Assembly (NCBI RefSeq): GCF_024124825.1
Contig: NZ_JAMXSS010000002.1
Coordinates: forward strand, 2,418,001-2,482,000
Length of the DNA: 64,000 nucleotides
Reading direction: 5' to 3'
Origin: Arthrobacter sp. H16F315
Lineage (GTDB): Bacteria > Actinomycetota > Actinomycetes > Actinomycetales > Micrococcaceae
Shown: positions 34,321 through 43,417 of the stretch, in pieces
Numbering within the stretch: the stretch's first letter is position 1
Layout of the letters: each line of letters opens with the position of its first letter
Position numbers and translations under genes: made by a program
Notes under the pieces: model-generated
Databases searched by the model: none
The model's input: only the letters and a program-made list of their open reading frames with translations
What the model was told of the DNA's origin: nothing

Positions 34321-36015
34321 CTACTCCAGGCCGAAGGCTGCCTTGTAGCTTCGCACCGCGTTGGAGACGGTGGGGTAGAAGTGTTCCGGGCCAAACCGGC
34401 TGCTGGCCCCAAACCGGATCAGGCGGTCCTTGATGGGACCCTTCATCTCGGCGAAGACCAGGCTGATCCCGCCCCTCGCGAGCTCGTCGTCGAGCGCCAC
34501 AAGGTCATCCAGTGCTGTGGTGTCCAGGCCTGTGATGGCCTCCGACGCGACAATCACCCAGTGCACGGGGTGGGTCGTGCCGGCGACAAGCATCCTGATG
34601 TGATCGGTGAAGACGGCCCCATTGGCGAAGAACAGCGGGGCATCGAAGCGGACGATGACCAGGCCGGGGACCCGGTGGCCCTCGGGGTGCCGGCTCAGGT
34701 CGTGGTAGCCGGGAACGTCCGGCACGCTGCCCAGTTCGGTTCGGTAGGGGTCCAGTGCGCGCAGGACAAAGGCGATCAGGGACAGGCCGATGGCGACCAC
34801 AATCCCTTCCAGCACCCCCACAAAGGCGACGCCCAGGAACGTGGCAACCAGCAGTGCGGCCTCGGTCCGGCTCATTTTGAGCAATCGCAGCAGCGTTCGG
34901 ACGTCAAAGATCGACGCCGCGGCGACCACAACCACACCTGCCAGCACGGGTGCGGGCAGGTACGATGTGACGCCGGGCGCCAGGACCATAAACAGCGCCA
35001 CGAGAACGGCGGCAAAGACTCCGCCCAACGGACTCTTGGCACCGGCTTCGAGTGCGATTGGCGTACGCGAGGTGCTGCCGCTGATTGGGAATCCGCCGAA
35101 GAGGCCGCTGGCCACATTCGCCACGCCGAGGGCACCCATTTCCTGGTTCCCGCTGACGTGCGCTCCGCTCCGGGCGGCCAGGCTTTTGGAGAGCACCGAG
35201 GTATCGGCAAAGGCAATCAGCGCGATGCCTGCCGCCGGGCCGACCAAGGCCAGCACGTCAGCGAAGCTGACTCCGCCGAGGGCCGGGAGCGGCAAGCCGC
35301 GGGGCAGGGCTCCGACGGTGGGGAGCGCTGGCGCCAGGTTCAGTGCCGCGGTCAGCGAGGTGGCCGCCACGACGGCGATCAGCACGCCGGGGAGCTTCCA
35401 GGGCAGAACACGGCACACCACGATGACGGCAATGGTGCCCGCGCCGAACAAAAACGCCAGCGGTTGAACGGCGCCCCGTGCCACTTCCGTGACGGTGCCC
35501 GTTGCGATGCCAACAAGCGAGCCGCCGGGGGACGGGAAGCCGAGCAGTGTAGGCAACTGGCTGAGCATAATCGCCACGGCGATTCCGTTAAGGTAGCCAA
35601 CACGGATGGGTTTGGACAGCAGGTTGGTGACAAAACCGAGCCTGAGGATCCTGCCCGCCAGGAGCAGCCCGCCGATCATCAGCGCCAGGAGACCGGCCAG
35701 GGCGACGGCGTGGTCCGGATCCTCGCCGGCGAGCGGCAGGAGGGCGGCGGCGATCATCGGGGCCAGGCTGGAGTCCGGTCCGATAATCAAGACCCTGGAC
35801 GGTCCGAAGACGGCGTAGACGAGCAGCGGGATGATCGAGGCGTAGAGGCCTGTGACTGCCGGCAGCCCGGCGGCCTGGGCGTACGCCATTCCGGTGGGGA
35901 TGAGGAAAGCACTGAGGGCCGCGCCGGCCATCAGATCCGATTTCAGCCAGATTCGCTTATAGTTGCGCACCGTCAGGAGCCCGGGCGGGGCTTTGGGCAC
36001 CCAAGCTCCTCGCAC
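34321..36015 (-). CDS. SulP family anion transporter with STAS domain
   Basis: 564 residues. About eleven membrane helices begin after LKSDLMAGAALSAFLIPTGM, the SulP N-terminal motif; AQAAGLPAVTGLYASIIPLL follows. The C-terminal 110 residues are a STAS domain with VIVRFDAPLFFANGAVF and VASEAITGLDTTALDDL. These transporters import or exchange sulfate, bicarbonate or other anions. Single gene; divergent neighbours give no substrate clue. Confidence 0.9.
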   Translation of the reverse strand: MRGAWVPKAPPGLLTVRNYKRIWLKSDLMAGAALSAFLIPTGMAYAQAAGLPAVTGLYASIIPLLVYAVFGPSRVLIIGPDSSLAPMIAAALLPLAGEDPDHAVALAGLLALMIGGLLLAGRILRLGFVTNLLSKPIRVGYLNGIAVAIMLSQLPTLLGFPSPGGSLVGIATGTVTEVARGAVQPLAFLFGAGTIAVIVVCRVLPWKLPGVLIAVVAATSLTAALNLAPALPTVGALPRGLPLPALGGVSFADVLALVGPAAGIALIAFADTSVLSKSLAARSGAHVSGNQEMGALGVANVASGLFGGFPISGSTSRTPIALEAGAKSPLGGVFAAVLVALFMVLAPGVTSYLPAPVLAGVVVVAAASIFDVRTLLRLLKMSRTEAALLVATFLGVAFVGVLEGIVVAIGLSLIAFVLRALDPYRTELGSVPDVPGYHDLSRHPEGHRVPGLVIVRFDAPLFFANGAVFTDHIRMLVAGTTHPVHWVIVASEAITGLDTTALDDLVALDDELARGGISLVFAEMKGPIKDRLIRFGASSRFGPEHFYPTVSNAVRSYKAAFGLE

Positions 36016-36026
36016 GGTGCAACTGC

Positions 36027-36770
36027 CTACGCGGCTGGGGACGAGGAGGTGCCCGTGGCGTCCTGGCCGTACTCCGCCGAGATAAGGATGGGGAGGTGGT
36101 CTGAGGCGCCCCGGGGGAGGGTTTCCACGCTTTCGATATTGAGGCCCTGCGAGGTGGCGAAATCAAAGTGTCCCTTGAACACCTTGTAGCGCGTGTAGGT
36201 GCGCCGGTCGCTGAGGGTCAGGTCGTAGCCGGCATCCTTCATTTCTTCCGTGAGGTACTTCGTGAAAAACGGGTAGTTGAAGTCGCCCACCATCAGCGAC
36301 ATGAGGCCACCGCCCATGCTCAGCAATTCCGCATGCGCCGCGTGGATCTGGTTCCGCCGCAGTGAGTTCGACGCGGTCAAAGGAGCCGCGTGGAAGGAAG
36401 CGATGACGAGGTTGTGATCCGTTTCGTTGTCCACCACCCGGGTTCCGATGAGCCGTTCGTGGGCGGGTGACAGGACCCGGTCATGCAGGGACTTCTTCAG
36501 CGCGAACGTCTTCGTCTCATAGGCGCGGAACCGGTCCCTGCGGTAGTAGATCGCCAGGCCCAACCGGTTGCCTTTAGTGGAGTCGGCAAGGTGCAGATCA
36601 CCGATGGTGTCCGGGAGATCGTCAGTGTCGCATTCCTGCAGGCACAAGGCATCTATGCCAAAATTGTGCGCCAGATCAACCAGCTCGCCGCTGGCATGGT
36701 GCTTACGCAGGTTGTAGCTGATGACTCGAATCAGGGGGCACCTCTTCAGCGGATAGTCGCGGGAATTCAC
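36027..36770 (-). CDS. Endonuclease/exonuclease/phosphatase family protein
   Basis: About 235-247 residues. VISYNLRKHHASGEL starts the EEP fold; LCLQECD holds the metal-binding Glu, SFHAAPLT, VGDFNYP and ASDHLPIL supply the catalytic Asn/Asp/His. It could act on DNA, inositol phosphates or lipids. The start is uncertain: GTG 36770 is the first standard start codon, but relatives begin immediately before IRVISYN, where this gene has CTG at 36734 with AAGAGG just upstream. Confidence 0.8.
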   Translation of the reverse strand: MNSRDYPLKRCPLIRVISYNLRKHHASGELVDLAHNFGIDALCLQECDTDDLPDTIGDLHLADSTKGNRLGLAIYYRRDRFRAYETKTFALKKSLHDRVLSPAHERLIGTRVVDNETDHNLVIASFHAAPLTASNSLRRNQIHAAHAELLSMGGGLMSLMVGDFNYPFFTKYLTEEMKDAGYDLTLSDRRTYTRYKVFKGHFDFATSQGLNIESVETLPRGASDHLPILISAEYGQDATGTSSSPAA

Positions 36771-36929
36771 TTCCGAGTCTACCCAGTCGAGTGAATCGGC
36801 GGGGACTTTGCGTCGCGGCTCCCGGCCGTTCCAGTGGAATCTTTGGGCGGCCCCCGTCGTTGAACCAACGGCGGGCAGCGGAGCGCGCCCGCCTGAAAAG
36901 GCGCCAGTCCACCAACGGAAGAGAACATC

Positions 36930-37214
36930 ATGGCAAAGGCAATCTGGAACGGCACGGTCATCGCGGAGAGCGAAAATACTGTCATGGTGGAGGGAAACCA
37001 CTACTTCCCGTTGTCCTCGGTGAACTCTGACTACCTTCAGGAGAGCAACTACAGCACCGTCTGCCCCTGGAAAGGCAAGGCCAGCTATTACAGCCTTGTG
37101 GTCGGCGGCCAGCGGAACGATGATTCCGCCTGGTATTACGCCGAGCCAAAGGCGGACGCCCGGCAGATCAAGGACCATGTTGCCTTCTGGCGCGGTGTCC
37201 GGGTAGAAGACTGA
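36930..37214 (+). CDS. DUF427 domain protein
   Basis: 94 residues, a complete DUF427 domain: KAIWNGTVIAESENTVMVEG, NYFP-type core HYFPLSSV, TVCPWKGKASYYSLVVGG and AWYYAEPK with VAFWRGVRVED at the end. Small beta-rich protein of unknown function, common in actinobacteria. Divergent from the EEP gene. No operon partners. Confidence 0.88.
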   Translation: MAKAIWNGTVIAESENTVMVEGNHYFPLSSVNSDYLQESNYSTVCPWKGKASYYSLVVGGQRNDDSAWYYAEPKADARQIKDHVAFWRGVRVED

Positions 37215-37260
37215 AACCTGCCCGGTTGAGGGTCGGCCTGCCGGCGCAGCGGAGGCGATA

Positions 37261-38103
37261 GTGTGTTCTGGGAATACCAGCCACGCGAAAGGGCAGACGT
37301 TGACTTTTGAACTACCGGTGCTTGCCGAGGGCAATTTCTACTACGAATCGCTGGGCGGCGGGCGTTTTCGCTCCACCATCCACGCCCAGGGAGCCTGGAA
37401 TGTGCACGAACAGCACATGGCACCCGCTTCGGGCATTATGGCCGACTGCCTGGCACGGCATAACCCGCGCAACGATATGCGGATGGCACGGTTGAGCTAT
37501 GAGATCCTCGGGCTGATTCCGGGCGGCGAATTCGAGGTTGTCACCACGACCCTGCGGCCGGGCCGGACCATCGAACTGCTGCAGGCCGAACTGGTGGCCG
37601 GCGGCCGCACCGCGATCCGGGCCACGGCGTGGCGGATGATCACTTCCGACACTTCAGCCGTCGCGGCCATTGAGGATCCGAAGATCCCTGCACCGGAGGA
37701 CTGCGAACCGTACGACGCGGCCACCGTCTGGCCGGGCGGGTACATTGCCTCGCTGCAGATGCGGATCGCGGACGGACACCGGGCCGGTTCGGGCACCGTC
37801 TGGCTGCACACGGACCACCCGCTGACGGACACGGCGGACAGCAGTGACCTCGCCCGGCTGATCGGGCTGGTGGATACCGCCAACGGCATTGCCGCCCGCG
37901 TTCCGCCGGGCACCGGCAGCTACGCCTTTCCCAACCTGGACCTCCAGATCCACATGTACCGGCGCCCCGAAGGGGAGTGGCTGGGACTGGACAACGAAGT
38001 CTCGTTCGGCACGGACGGAATTGGCCTGACGTCCACCGTGCTGCACGACCTCAACGGCCCGTTCGGCCGGGCCGAGCAGATCCTGACGCTCCGGAAGTCC
38101 TAG
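37261..38103 (+). CDS. Acyl-CoA thioesterase-like double hot-dog protein
   Basis: 280 residues; two hot-dog domains. FYYESLGGGRFRSTIHAQGA begins the first, GIMADCLARHN holds the family's Asp region, MRMARLSYEILGLIPGGEFE and VVTTTLRPGRTIELLQAELV follow; the second covers LHTDHPLTDTADSS to VSFGTDGIGLTSTVL. Likely hydrolyses acyl-CoA or binds it. GTG 37261 follows GGAGGCGATA; TTG 37300, which removes thirteen residues, is also supported by a good site. Confidence 0.82.
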   Translation: MCSGNTSHAKGQTLTFELPVLAEGNFYYESLGGGRFRSTIHAQGAWNVHEQHMAPASGIMADCLARHNPRNDMRMARLSYEILGLIPGGEFEVVTTTLRPGRTIELLQAELVAGGRTAIRATAWRMITSDTSAVAAIEDPKIPAPEDCEPYDAATVWPGGYIASLQMRIADGHRAGSGTVWLHTDHPLTDTADSSDLARLIGLVDTANGIAARVPPGTGSYAFPNLDLQIHMYRRPEGEWLGLDNEVSFGTDGIGLTSTVLHDLNGPFGRAEQILTLRKS

Positions 38104-38155
38104 CGCGCGGCCGGCCCGTCGGCCGCCATCCGCGCTGGCGCCGGTGGAGCGCCGC

Positions 38156-38539
38156 CTAGTGGAACACTAGCCAGCCGACGACGGTGGCCAGGCCGGTCAG
38201 CACGGCGCCCCAGGCAATGTCCGCCACCACGATGACCAGCGGCCAGTTCTTCAGGGTCGCGGCGTTCGTGAGGTCATAGGTGGCGTAGGCGAAGGTTCCC
38301 AGCGCGGCGCCGTAGCCGAGCGCGGTGAGCCAGCTGCCGTCGTCGAGCGCGGGCTGGAGCGCGAAGAAGACGATTCCCGCGATGTACAGCACGTAGAACA
38401 CAACGGCGTACCCTAGATTGGGTTTGTCCGCCATAAGGTGCCCAAGATGGCTTCGATAGAACTTGCTCATCGACTTGAGCCAGATGGAATCGATGACGGC
38501 GAATGCGGCGGCCACGACGAGGAATTGCAAGATGAGCAT
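38156..38539 (-). CDS. DUF2177 family membrane protein
   Basis: 127 residues with four membrane helices: LQFLVVAAAFAVIDSIWLKS at the start and YAVVFYVLYIAGIVFFALQP in the second, followed by GAALGTFAYATYDLTNAATL, the DUF2177 signature. Function unknown. The ATG at 38539 is chosen from within a longer open frame. It diverges from the lipoate-ligase-like gene with only 16 bases between starts. Confidence 0.85.
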   Translation of the reverse strand: MLILQFLVVAAAFAVIDSIWLKSMSKFYRSHLGHLMADKPNLGYAVVFYVLYIAGIVFFALQPALDDGSWLTALGYGAALGTFAYATYDLTNAATLKNWPLVIVVADIAWGAVLTGLATVVGWLVFH

Positions 38540-38555
38540 AAGGGAGCATAACAAG

Positions 38556-39305
38556 ATGCCGGAGGCCGCTGGCGCAGCACGGACGCTGACGATTTTCCGG
38601 CAGGAAGAATCGCTGGGGGCAGCCGCGGACTTGGACCTCGCCCTGGAGCTGCTCCGGAAGGTCAAAACCGGCGAAGCGGGGGCCATGCTCCGGCTCTACC
38701 GCCCGGCGCCCACGGTGGCCTTCGGGCAGCGGGACACCCACCTGCCGGGCTTCGATGCCGCGGCGCTGGCCTGCCGCGAGCTGGGGTTCGAGCCGCTGAT
38801 CCGCAAAGCAGGCGGACGCGCCGCCGCCTATCACGAGGGCACGCTGGTGATCGATCACCTGGAACCGGCCACAGACGCGATCGCCGGGGCCAAAGGGCGT
38901 TTCTCCTTCTTTGGCGAACTGCTTGCGAGCGCCCTGCGGACCGCCGGCGTGGACGCGGCGGTGGGGGAGATTCCCGGTGAATACTGCCCGGGCGAGTTCA
39001 GTGTCCACGGGCAGGATCCGCGGTTGCCCGGGCACCAGCTCAAACTCGTTGGTACCGCGCAGCGCGTGGTGGCCGGTGGCTGGCTGTTCAGCTCGGTCAT
39101 CGTCGTGCAGAACTCGGCGCCGATCCGCGCCGTGCTGGAGGCAAGCTACGCGGCCCTGGGCCTGGACTGGGACCCTGCCACCGCGGGCGCCGTCAACGAC
39201 CTTGTCCCGCACCTGGACGTGGATGCCGTCGAGGCGGCAGTGCTCGACACCTACGCCCGCTACGCAGCCCTGGACTACGGCGACTTCGGCAGCCTGTTCA
39301 GCTGA
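38556..39305 (+). CDS. Lipoate/biotin-protein ligase A family protein
   Basis: 249 residues of the LplA/BPL fold: LRLYRPAPTVAFGQRDTHLPG near residue 50, RKAGGRAAAYHEGTLVIDHL containing the conserved RxxGGxxxxH motif that binds the acyl donor, and KLVGTAQRVVAGG with the catalytic Lys. It would attach lipoate or octanoate to carrier proteins. No lipoyl gene is adjacent. Chosen start ATG 38556 lies next to a GGGAG motif. Confidence 0.82.
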   Translation: MPEAAGAARTLTIFRQEESLGAAADLDLALELLRKVKTGEAGAMLRLYRPAPTVAFGQRDTHLPGFDAAALACRELGFEPLIRKAGGRAAAYHEGTLVIDHLEPATDAIAGAKGRFSFFGELLASALRTAGVDAAVGEIPGEYCPGEFSVHGQDPRLPGHQLKLVGTAQRVVAGGWLFSSVIVVQNSAPIRAVLEASYAALGLDWDPATAGAVNDLVPHLDVDAVEAAVLDTYARYAALDYGDFGSLFS

Positions 39306-39399
39306 CGCGGGCCGGGAGTGAACTTGGCGGCACCCGCCAGGGGCTGGTCTCCTTGCTGATGAAAGCGGCCAAAATCCGGGACTGGCCCCGAAGGGCGGA

Positions 39400-41808
39400 T
39401 CAGCGGTGTGCCGTCCGGCGGTCTGCGACGCGCCGTGCGAGGAAGTCCTCCACTACCGCTGCGAACTCGTCCGCTCTTTCGATTTGGGGCATGTGGCCCG
39501 TCTTTGAGAAGACGTGGGACTCGGCGCGTGGCAAGGCCGCGGTCGCCGCCTTGAGGTGGCTGAACGGGAGGACGTGGTCGTGGTCGCCCCAGGCCACGAG
39601 CATCGGAATGTCCGACTGCGCCAGGACGTCCATGAGGTCCGCCCGCCATTCTGCCCTGACGCCGGAGACGGTGCCGAGATCGCGGGCGACCTCGAGCAGC
39701 GTCTTGCGGTGCGTCGCCCGTCGCGACAGGGCGAAAGCCTGGCCGACCCGGGCATCGGTCACCAGGGCCTTGTTGTAGAAGATCGACTCGACCGTTCGGC
39801 GGGAAGCGGCCTCAGCAGGACGCGTGAGCAGAGCCGCGAGGGGCCCGACCGTGAGCAGGCGCAGGACCAGCGCAACCTCCTGGCCGAACCCGGCGCTGTT
39901 GGCAAGTACCAGGGCTGAGACGCGGTCCGGATGGTCCGCCGCCAGTTTCATGGCAACGGCGCCGCCAAGCGAGTTGCCGATCACGGGCAGCGGCTCGTGC
40001 ACCCCGACGGCGTCGAGGAAGGCAGGCAGAGAGCCGGCAAGCTTGGCCAAAGTCGCAGGTCCGGAGAGACGGTCGGAGTAGGCGAAGCCGGGCAGGTCCA
40101 CGCTGATGAGGGTGTGCCGCGCCGCGAGCCGTTCGTGCTGCTCGTTCCAGTCCTCCAGGCTCTGGCCGATGCCGTGCAGGAGCAGCACGGGATCCCCGCT
40201 GCCGGTCTTCCGGTAGCGAAACCGCGCACCGCCGACGTCGACGTGCCCGGTGCCGGGGAGGTCGAGCGGATCCGGGAGCGCCGCCGTCGGCTGTCCGGAC
40301 CCGCGCACCGGCTGCCCGCGCCGGCCGAAACTAACGTGGTCCGTGACCCGGCCGGCCCTAAGCAGGACGAAGTCGCGGAAATAGTTCTGGTGCAGCCGCC
40401 AGGGCGAGCCGGCGCCCTGGCGGGGGAGCTTGTCGGCGCTGCGAAGGATGTACCCGGCCTTCAGGTCGATCAGGGAGCCCAGCGCCGACGTCGCGACGCC
40501 GGCGGGTGCTTTGGGAGCCACCCACTGCAGGTTCCGGCGGTCGAGGTGCTTGAGCAGCCTGCAGATGTAGCCTGCGACGAGGTCCGCTTTCAGGGTCCAT
40601 GACGCGTTGGTGTAGCCGATAGTGAGCGCAAAGTTCGGGACGCCGTCGAGCATCATGCCTTTGTAGGTCAAGGTTTTGCCGACGTCCACGGGCTCGCCGT
40701 CGACGGTGAGCGTTATGCCGCCAATCACAAGCAGGTTCAGTCCCGTTGCCGTGACAATCACGTCCGCCGGGATTGACCTGCCCGAGGCCAGATCAATTCC
40801 GTCCGGGGTGATCCGGGAGATCTCATCGGTCACGATGTCGGCGTTACCGGCGCTGATCGCCCGGTAAAGGTCCCCATTGGGGATGGCGCAGACCCGCTGG
40901 TCCCAGGGCTGGTAGGACGGGGCCAGGTGTGTGTCGACGGCGAATCCGGCCGGCAGTTTGGCGACTGCCGACTTGCGCAGGATCGCCTTCATCGTCTCCG
41001 GCCGCCGCCGGCTGAGCTGGTAGGTGAACATCGAAAAGAGGATGTTCTTGGCCCGGACGACGTCGTAAGCCAGTTGGGCGGGCAGCTTTCCGCGGAGGCG
41101 GTCGGCCAGATGGTCCCGGGACGGCACGGGGGCGATATAGCTGGGGGAGCGCTGCAGCATGGTGACCTTCGCGGCCGAACCCGCCATCGACGGCACAAGC
41201 GTGACCGCGGTGGCACCGCTGCCGATGATCACAACCCGTTTGCCTTCGTAGTCGAGGTCAGCGGGCCAGTGCTGCGGGTGGACTATCGATCCGGCGAAGG
41301 TGTCGGCACCCTCGATGGCCGGGGTGAATCCCTCGTCGTAGCGGTAGTAACCCGAGCAAACGGACAGGAACGAGCAGGTCAACGTGACCGGCTCGCCCGC
41401 TGGGGCGGCCGGATCGTCCTGCCGGTATTCGCCCTCGGGCGTGCGGATTGCCGTCACCGTCCACAGCGCGGTTTCGCTGGACCACCCGGCCGAGACGGCA
41501 CGGTAATTCAGCCGAATCCGCGATTCGAGACCCTCGTCCGCAACAGTCGCTTCGATGTACTCGCGAATCGAGTCCCCGTCGGCGATCGCTTTGGCGCCTT
41601 CCCACGGCCGGAAGGAGTAGCCGAGCGTGTACATGTCGCTGTCTGAGCGGATGCCGGGGTAGCGGAAGAGATCCCAGGTGCCGCCCACGGCGCTGCGTGA
41701 CTCCAGGATCGCGAACGTCTTCCCGGGTGCCTCGCGTTTCAACCGGCTGGCGAAACCTATGCCGCTCAGCCCGGCTCCAACAATCAAAACATCCACGTGT
41801 TCGCTCAT
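39400..41808 (-). CDS. Baeyer-Villiger-type flavin monooxygenase fused to alpha/beta hydrolase
   Basis: 802 residues. Residues 1-about 490 form a class B flavoprotein monooxygenase: FAD Rossmann GAGLSGIGFASRL, the LFRYPGIRSDSDMY motif, the BVMO fingerprint FAGSIVHPQHWP near residue 170 and the NADPH Rossmann IIGSGATAV near 190. From about 530 onward an alpha/beta hydrolase follows: VLLLHGIGQSLEDW, nucleophile elbow GNSLGGA near 608, acid in WGDHDHVLP and His in KTGHMPQIE. The pair would oxidise a ketone to an ester and hydrolyse it. Single start at 41808, divergent from TetR. Confidence 0.9.
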   Translation of the reverse strand: MSEHVDVLIVGAGLSGIGFASRLKREAPGKTFAILESRSAVGGTWDLFRYPGIRSDSDMYTLGYSFRPWEGAKAIADGDSIREYIEATVADEGLESRIRLNYRAVSAGWSSETALWTVTAIRTPEGEYRQDDPAAPAGEPVTLTCSFLSVCSGYYRYDEGFTPAIEGADTFAGSIVHPQHWPADLDYEGKRVVIIGSGATAVTLVPSMAGSAAKVTMLQRSPSYIAPVPSRDHLADRLRGKLPAQLAYDVVRAKNILFSMFTYQLSRRRPETMKAILRKSAVAKLPAGFAVDTHLAPSYQPWDQRVCAIPNGDLYRAISAGNADIVTDEISRITPDGIDLASGRSIPADVIVTATGLNLLVIGGITLTVDGEPVDVGKTLTYKGMMLDGVPNFALTIGYTNASWTLKADLVAGYICRLLKHLDRRNLQWVAPKAPAGVATSALGSLIDLKAGYILRSADKLPRQGAGSPWRLHQNYFRDFVLLRAGRVTDHVSFGRRGQPVRGSGQPTAALPDPLDLPGTGHVDVGGARFRYRKTGSGDPVLLLHGIGQSLEDWNEQHERLAARHTLISVDLPGFAYSDRLSGPATLAKLAGSLPAFLDAVGVHEPLPVIGNSLGGAVAMKLAADHPDRVSALVLANSAGFGQEVALVLRLLTVGPLAALLTRPAEAASRRTVESIFYNKALVTDARVGQAFALSRRATHRKTLLEVARDLGTVSGVRAEWRADLMDVLAQSDIPMLVAWGDHDHVLPFSHLKAATAALPRAESHVFSKTGHMPQIERADEFAAVVEDFLARRVADRRTAHR

Positions 41809-41830
41809 GTCGCCAAGTTATCGACTTAGC

Positions 41831-41845
41831 GTTGACAGAGTCAAC
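41831..41845. promoter_or_regulatory. Palindromic operator between BVMO-hydrolase and TetR
   Basis: GTTGACAGAGTCAAC is a perfect inverted repeat of six-base arms around a three-base centre. It lies 23 bases from the monooxygenase start codon and 34 from that of tetR, and TTGACA of the arm could be a minus 35 element. It is the obvious candidate for autoregulation by the TetR protein. Confidence 0.7.
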
Positions 41846-41878
41846 ACCGCGTCGAAAAATTGGATTAGGATGGGCGGC

Positions 41879-42511
41879 ATGGTTCAACGAGGACGACGTA
41901 CCGCGAGGGTTTCGGGGGATGAGCGCCAGGACGCAATCCTTGCTGCCGCCGAGGCGCTCCTTGCTGAGCGGGCCTTCGACGACATTTCGATCGAGGAGCT
42001 TGCCCGCGGCGCCGGCATCTCGCGCCCCACCTTTTACTTCTACTTCTCATCCAAAGACGAAGTGCTGCTTGCCCTTCTGGACCGAGTCATCACCGAGGTG
42101 GAACACCGGGTCGGTGACTTGCCGCGGGATTTCGAGAGCGACTCGGCGGCAGCCTGGAGTCGTTCCATTGGCATGTTCGTCGAGGTGTTCGTGGCCCACC
42201 GCGGCGTTTCCACCGCGGCGATCGCAGCGCGCGCCCGCAACGGGGAGGTACGTGCGCTCTGGTCCAAGTCGATGCACTCCTGGGTCGACTTCTCCACCGA
42301 CGTGATCAGGTCCGAGCAGGCAAGAGGCGCTGCGCCAGAAGGGGTCGACGCACACGACCTGGCAGTAAGCCTGAACCTGATGAATGAACGGGTGATCACC
42401 GCGGTCCTGAACCAGGAGAGTCCGTCCGTCGCTGAGTCCAGCGCCCTGCACGTGTTATCGACCATCTGGATCCGCAGCATCTACGGATCCGACACCCCCG
42501 GCCGCCCGTAG
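41879..42511 (+). CDS. TetR family transcriptional regulator
   Basis: 210 residues. The N-terminal helix-turn-helix reads DERQDAILAAAEALLAERAF and ISIEELARGAGISRPTFYFY with FSSKDEVLLALL; the rest is the variable ligand domain (TetR_C with SWVDFSTDVIRSEQARG). It probably represses the divergent monooxygenase-hydrolase gene and the downstream dehydrogenase. ATG 41879 follows AGGATGGG. Confidence 0.92.
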   Translation: MVQRGRRTARVSGDERQDAILAAAEALLAERAFDDISIEELARGAGISRPTFYFYFSSKDEVLLALLDRVITEVEHRVGDLPRDFESDSAAAWSRSIGMFVEVFVAHRGVSTAAIAARARNGEVRALWSKSMHSWVDFSTDVIRSEQARGAAPEGVDAHDLAVSLNLMNERVITAVLNQESPSVAESSALHVLSTIWIRSIYGSDTPGRP

Positions 42512-42537
42512 GGCCGGCTTCGAAAGGAAGAACCCAG

Positions 42538-43396
42538 ATGCCCGAAATCAAGACGCTGACCGTGCTCGGTACCGGAGTGCTTGGATCGCAAATCGCGTAT
42601 CAGGCTGCGTTCCACGGCTTCGATGTCACCGCCTATGACATTAACGACGAGGCCCTCGAAAAAGGCCGTGCCCGCTTTTTGCATCTCGCCGACGTCTACC
42701 GGGCAGCGAAGGTCGCAGGCGCTGCGGCGGGCAAGGCCGCGGCGGCCCTCGATAACCTCCGCCTCACCGCCGACCTCGGGGAGGCCGTCGCCGGCGCAGA
42801 CCTGGTGATCGAGGCTGTTCCCGAACTGCTTGAGCTCAAGCGGAGCCTTTACCGCAAGCTCGCGGATCTTGCTCCTGCCAAGACGATCTTCGCCACCAAC
42901 TCCTCAACGCTGCTGCCCAGCGACCTCAAGGATTCCACCGGCCGCCCCGACCGCTTCCTTGCCATCCACTATGCCAACAACATCTGGACGCAGAACATCG
43001 CCGAGGTGATGGGCACCGCCGACACGGACCCGGCGGTGTTCGACGCCGTCGTTGGGTTCGCCCGAAACAGCGGACTGGAGCCGATCGAGATCAAAAAAGG
43101 AAAAAGCGGGGTACGTCCTGAACTCGCTGCTGGTCCCGCTCCTGAATGCGGCCGCCGGCTTGCTGCTCCAGGGCGTCGCCAGCCCCGAAACGATCGACAA
43201 AACCTGGCGCATTGCCACCGGAGCACCGAGCGGCCCGTTCCAGATCTACGACGTTGTGGGCCTGGGAACCGCGTACAACATCGCCTCGTCCTCAGCCGAC
43301 GCCGGGTCGCAGGCGTTCGCCCGGCACCTGAAGGAGAGCTACATCGACAAGGGCAAGCTTGGCGTCGCGACGGGCGAAGGCTTCTACAAATACTGA
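42538..43396 (+). CDS. 3-hydroxyacyl-CoA dehydrogenase, frame break
   Basis: About 285 residues when joined. The NAD fingerprint is LTVLGTGVLGSQIAYQAAFHG; DLVIEAVPELLELKRSLYRKL and ATNSSTLLPS carry catalytic residues. After IEIKK the frame breaks in a run of six A bases at 43093-43098; removing one A gives KAGYVLNSLLVPLLNAAAGL with the conserved Asn, then GPFQIYDVVGLG and GEGFYKY. It oxidises a 3-hydroxyacyl-CoA. It lies 27 bases after tetR and may serve with the monooxygenase in breakdown of a cyclic ketone or similar compound (inference). Confidence 0.88.
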
Positions 43397-43417
43397 GTCC
43401 GCCGGCGGCCCAAGCGC

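Noticed and set aside
34381..36189. 602-codon open frame opposite the SulP gene
   Set aside because: Asp/Gly/Gln/His-rich composition typical of antisense frames in GC-rich DNA; the minus strand encodes a clear SulP transporter.
36858..36890. Imperfect hairpin in the EEP/DUF427 gap
   Set aside because: One mismatch in short nine-base arms and no T-tract; too weak to call a terminator or attenuator.
43093..43099. Slippery AAAAAAG as programmed minus-one frameshift site
   Set aside because: The restored frame is plus-one relative to the upstream frame, opposite to that expected from minus-one slippage.
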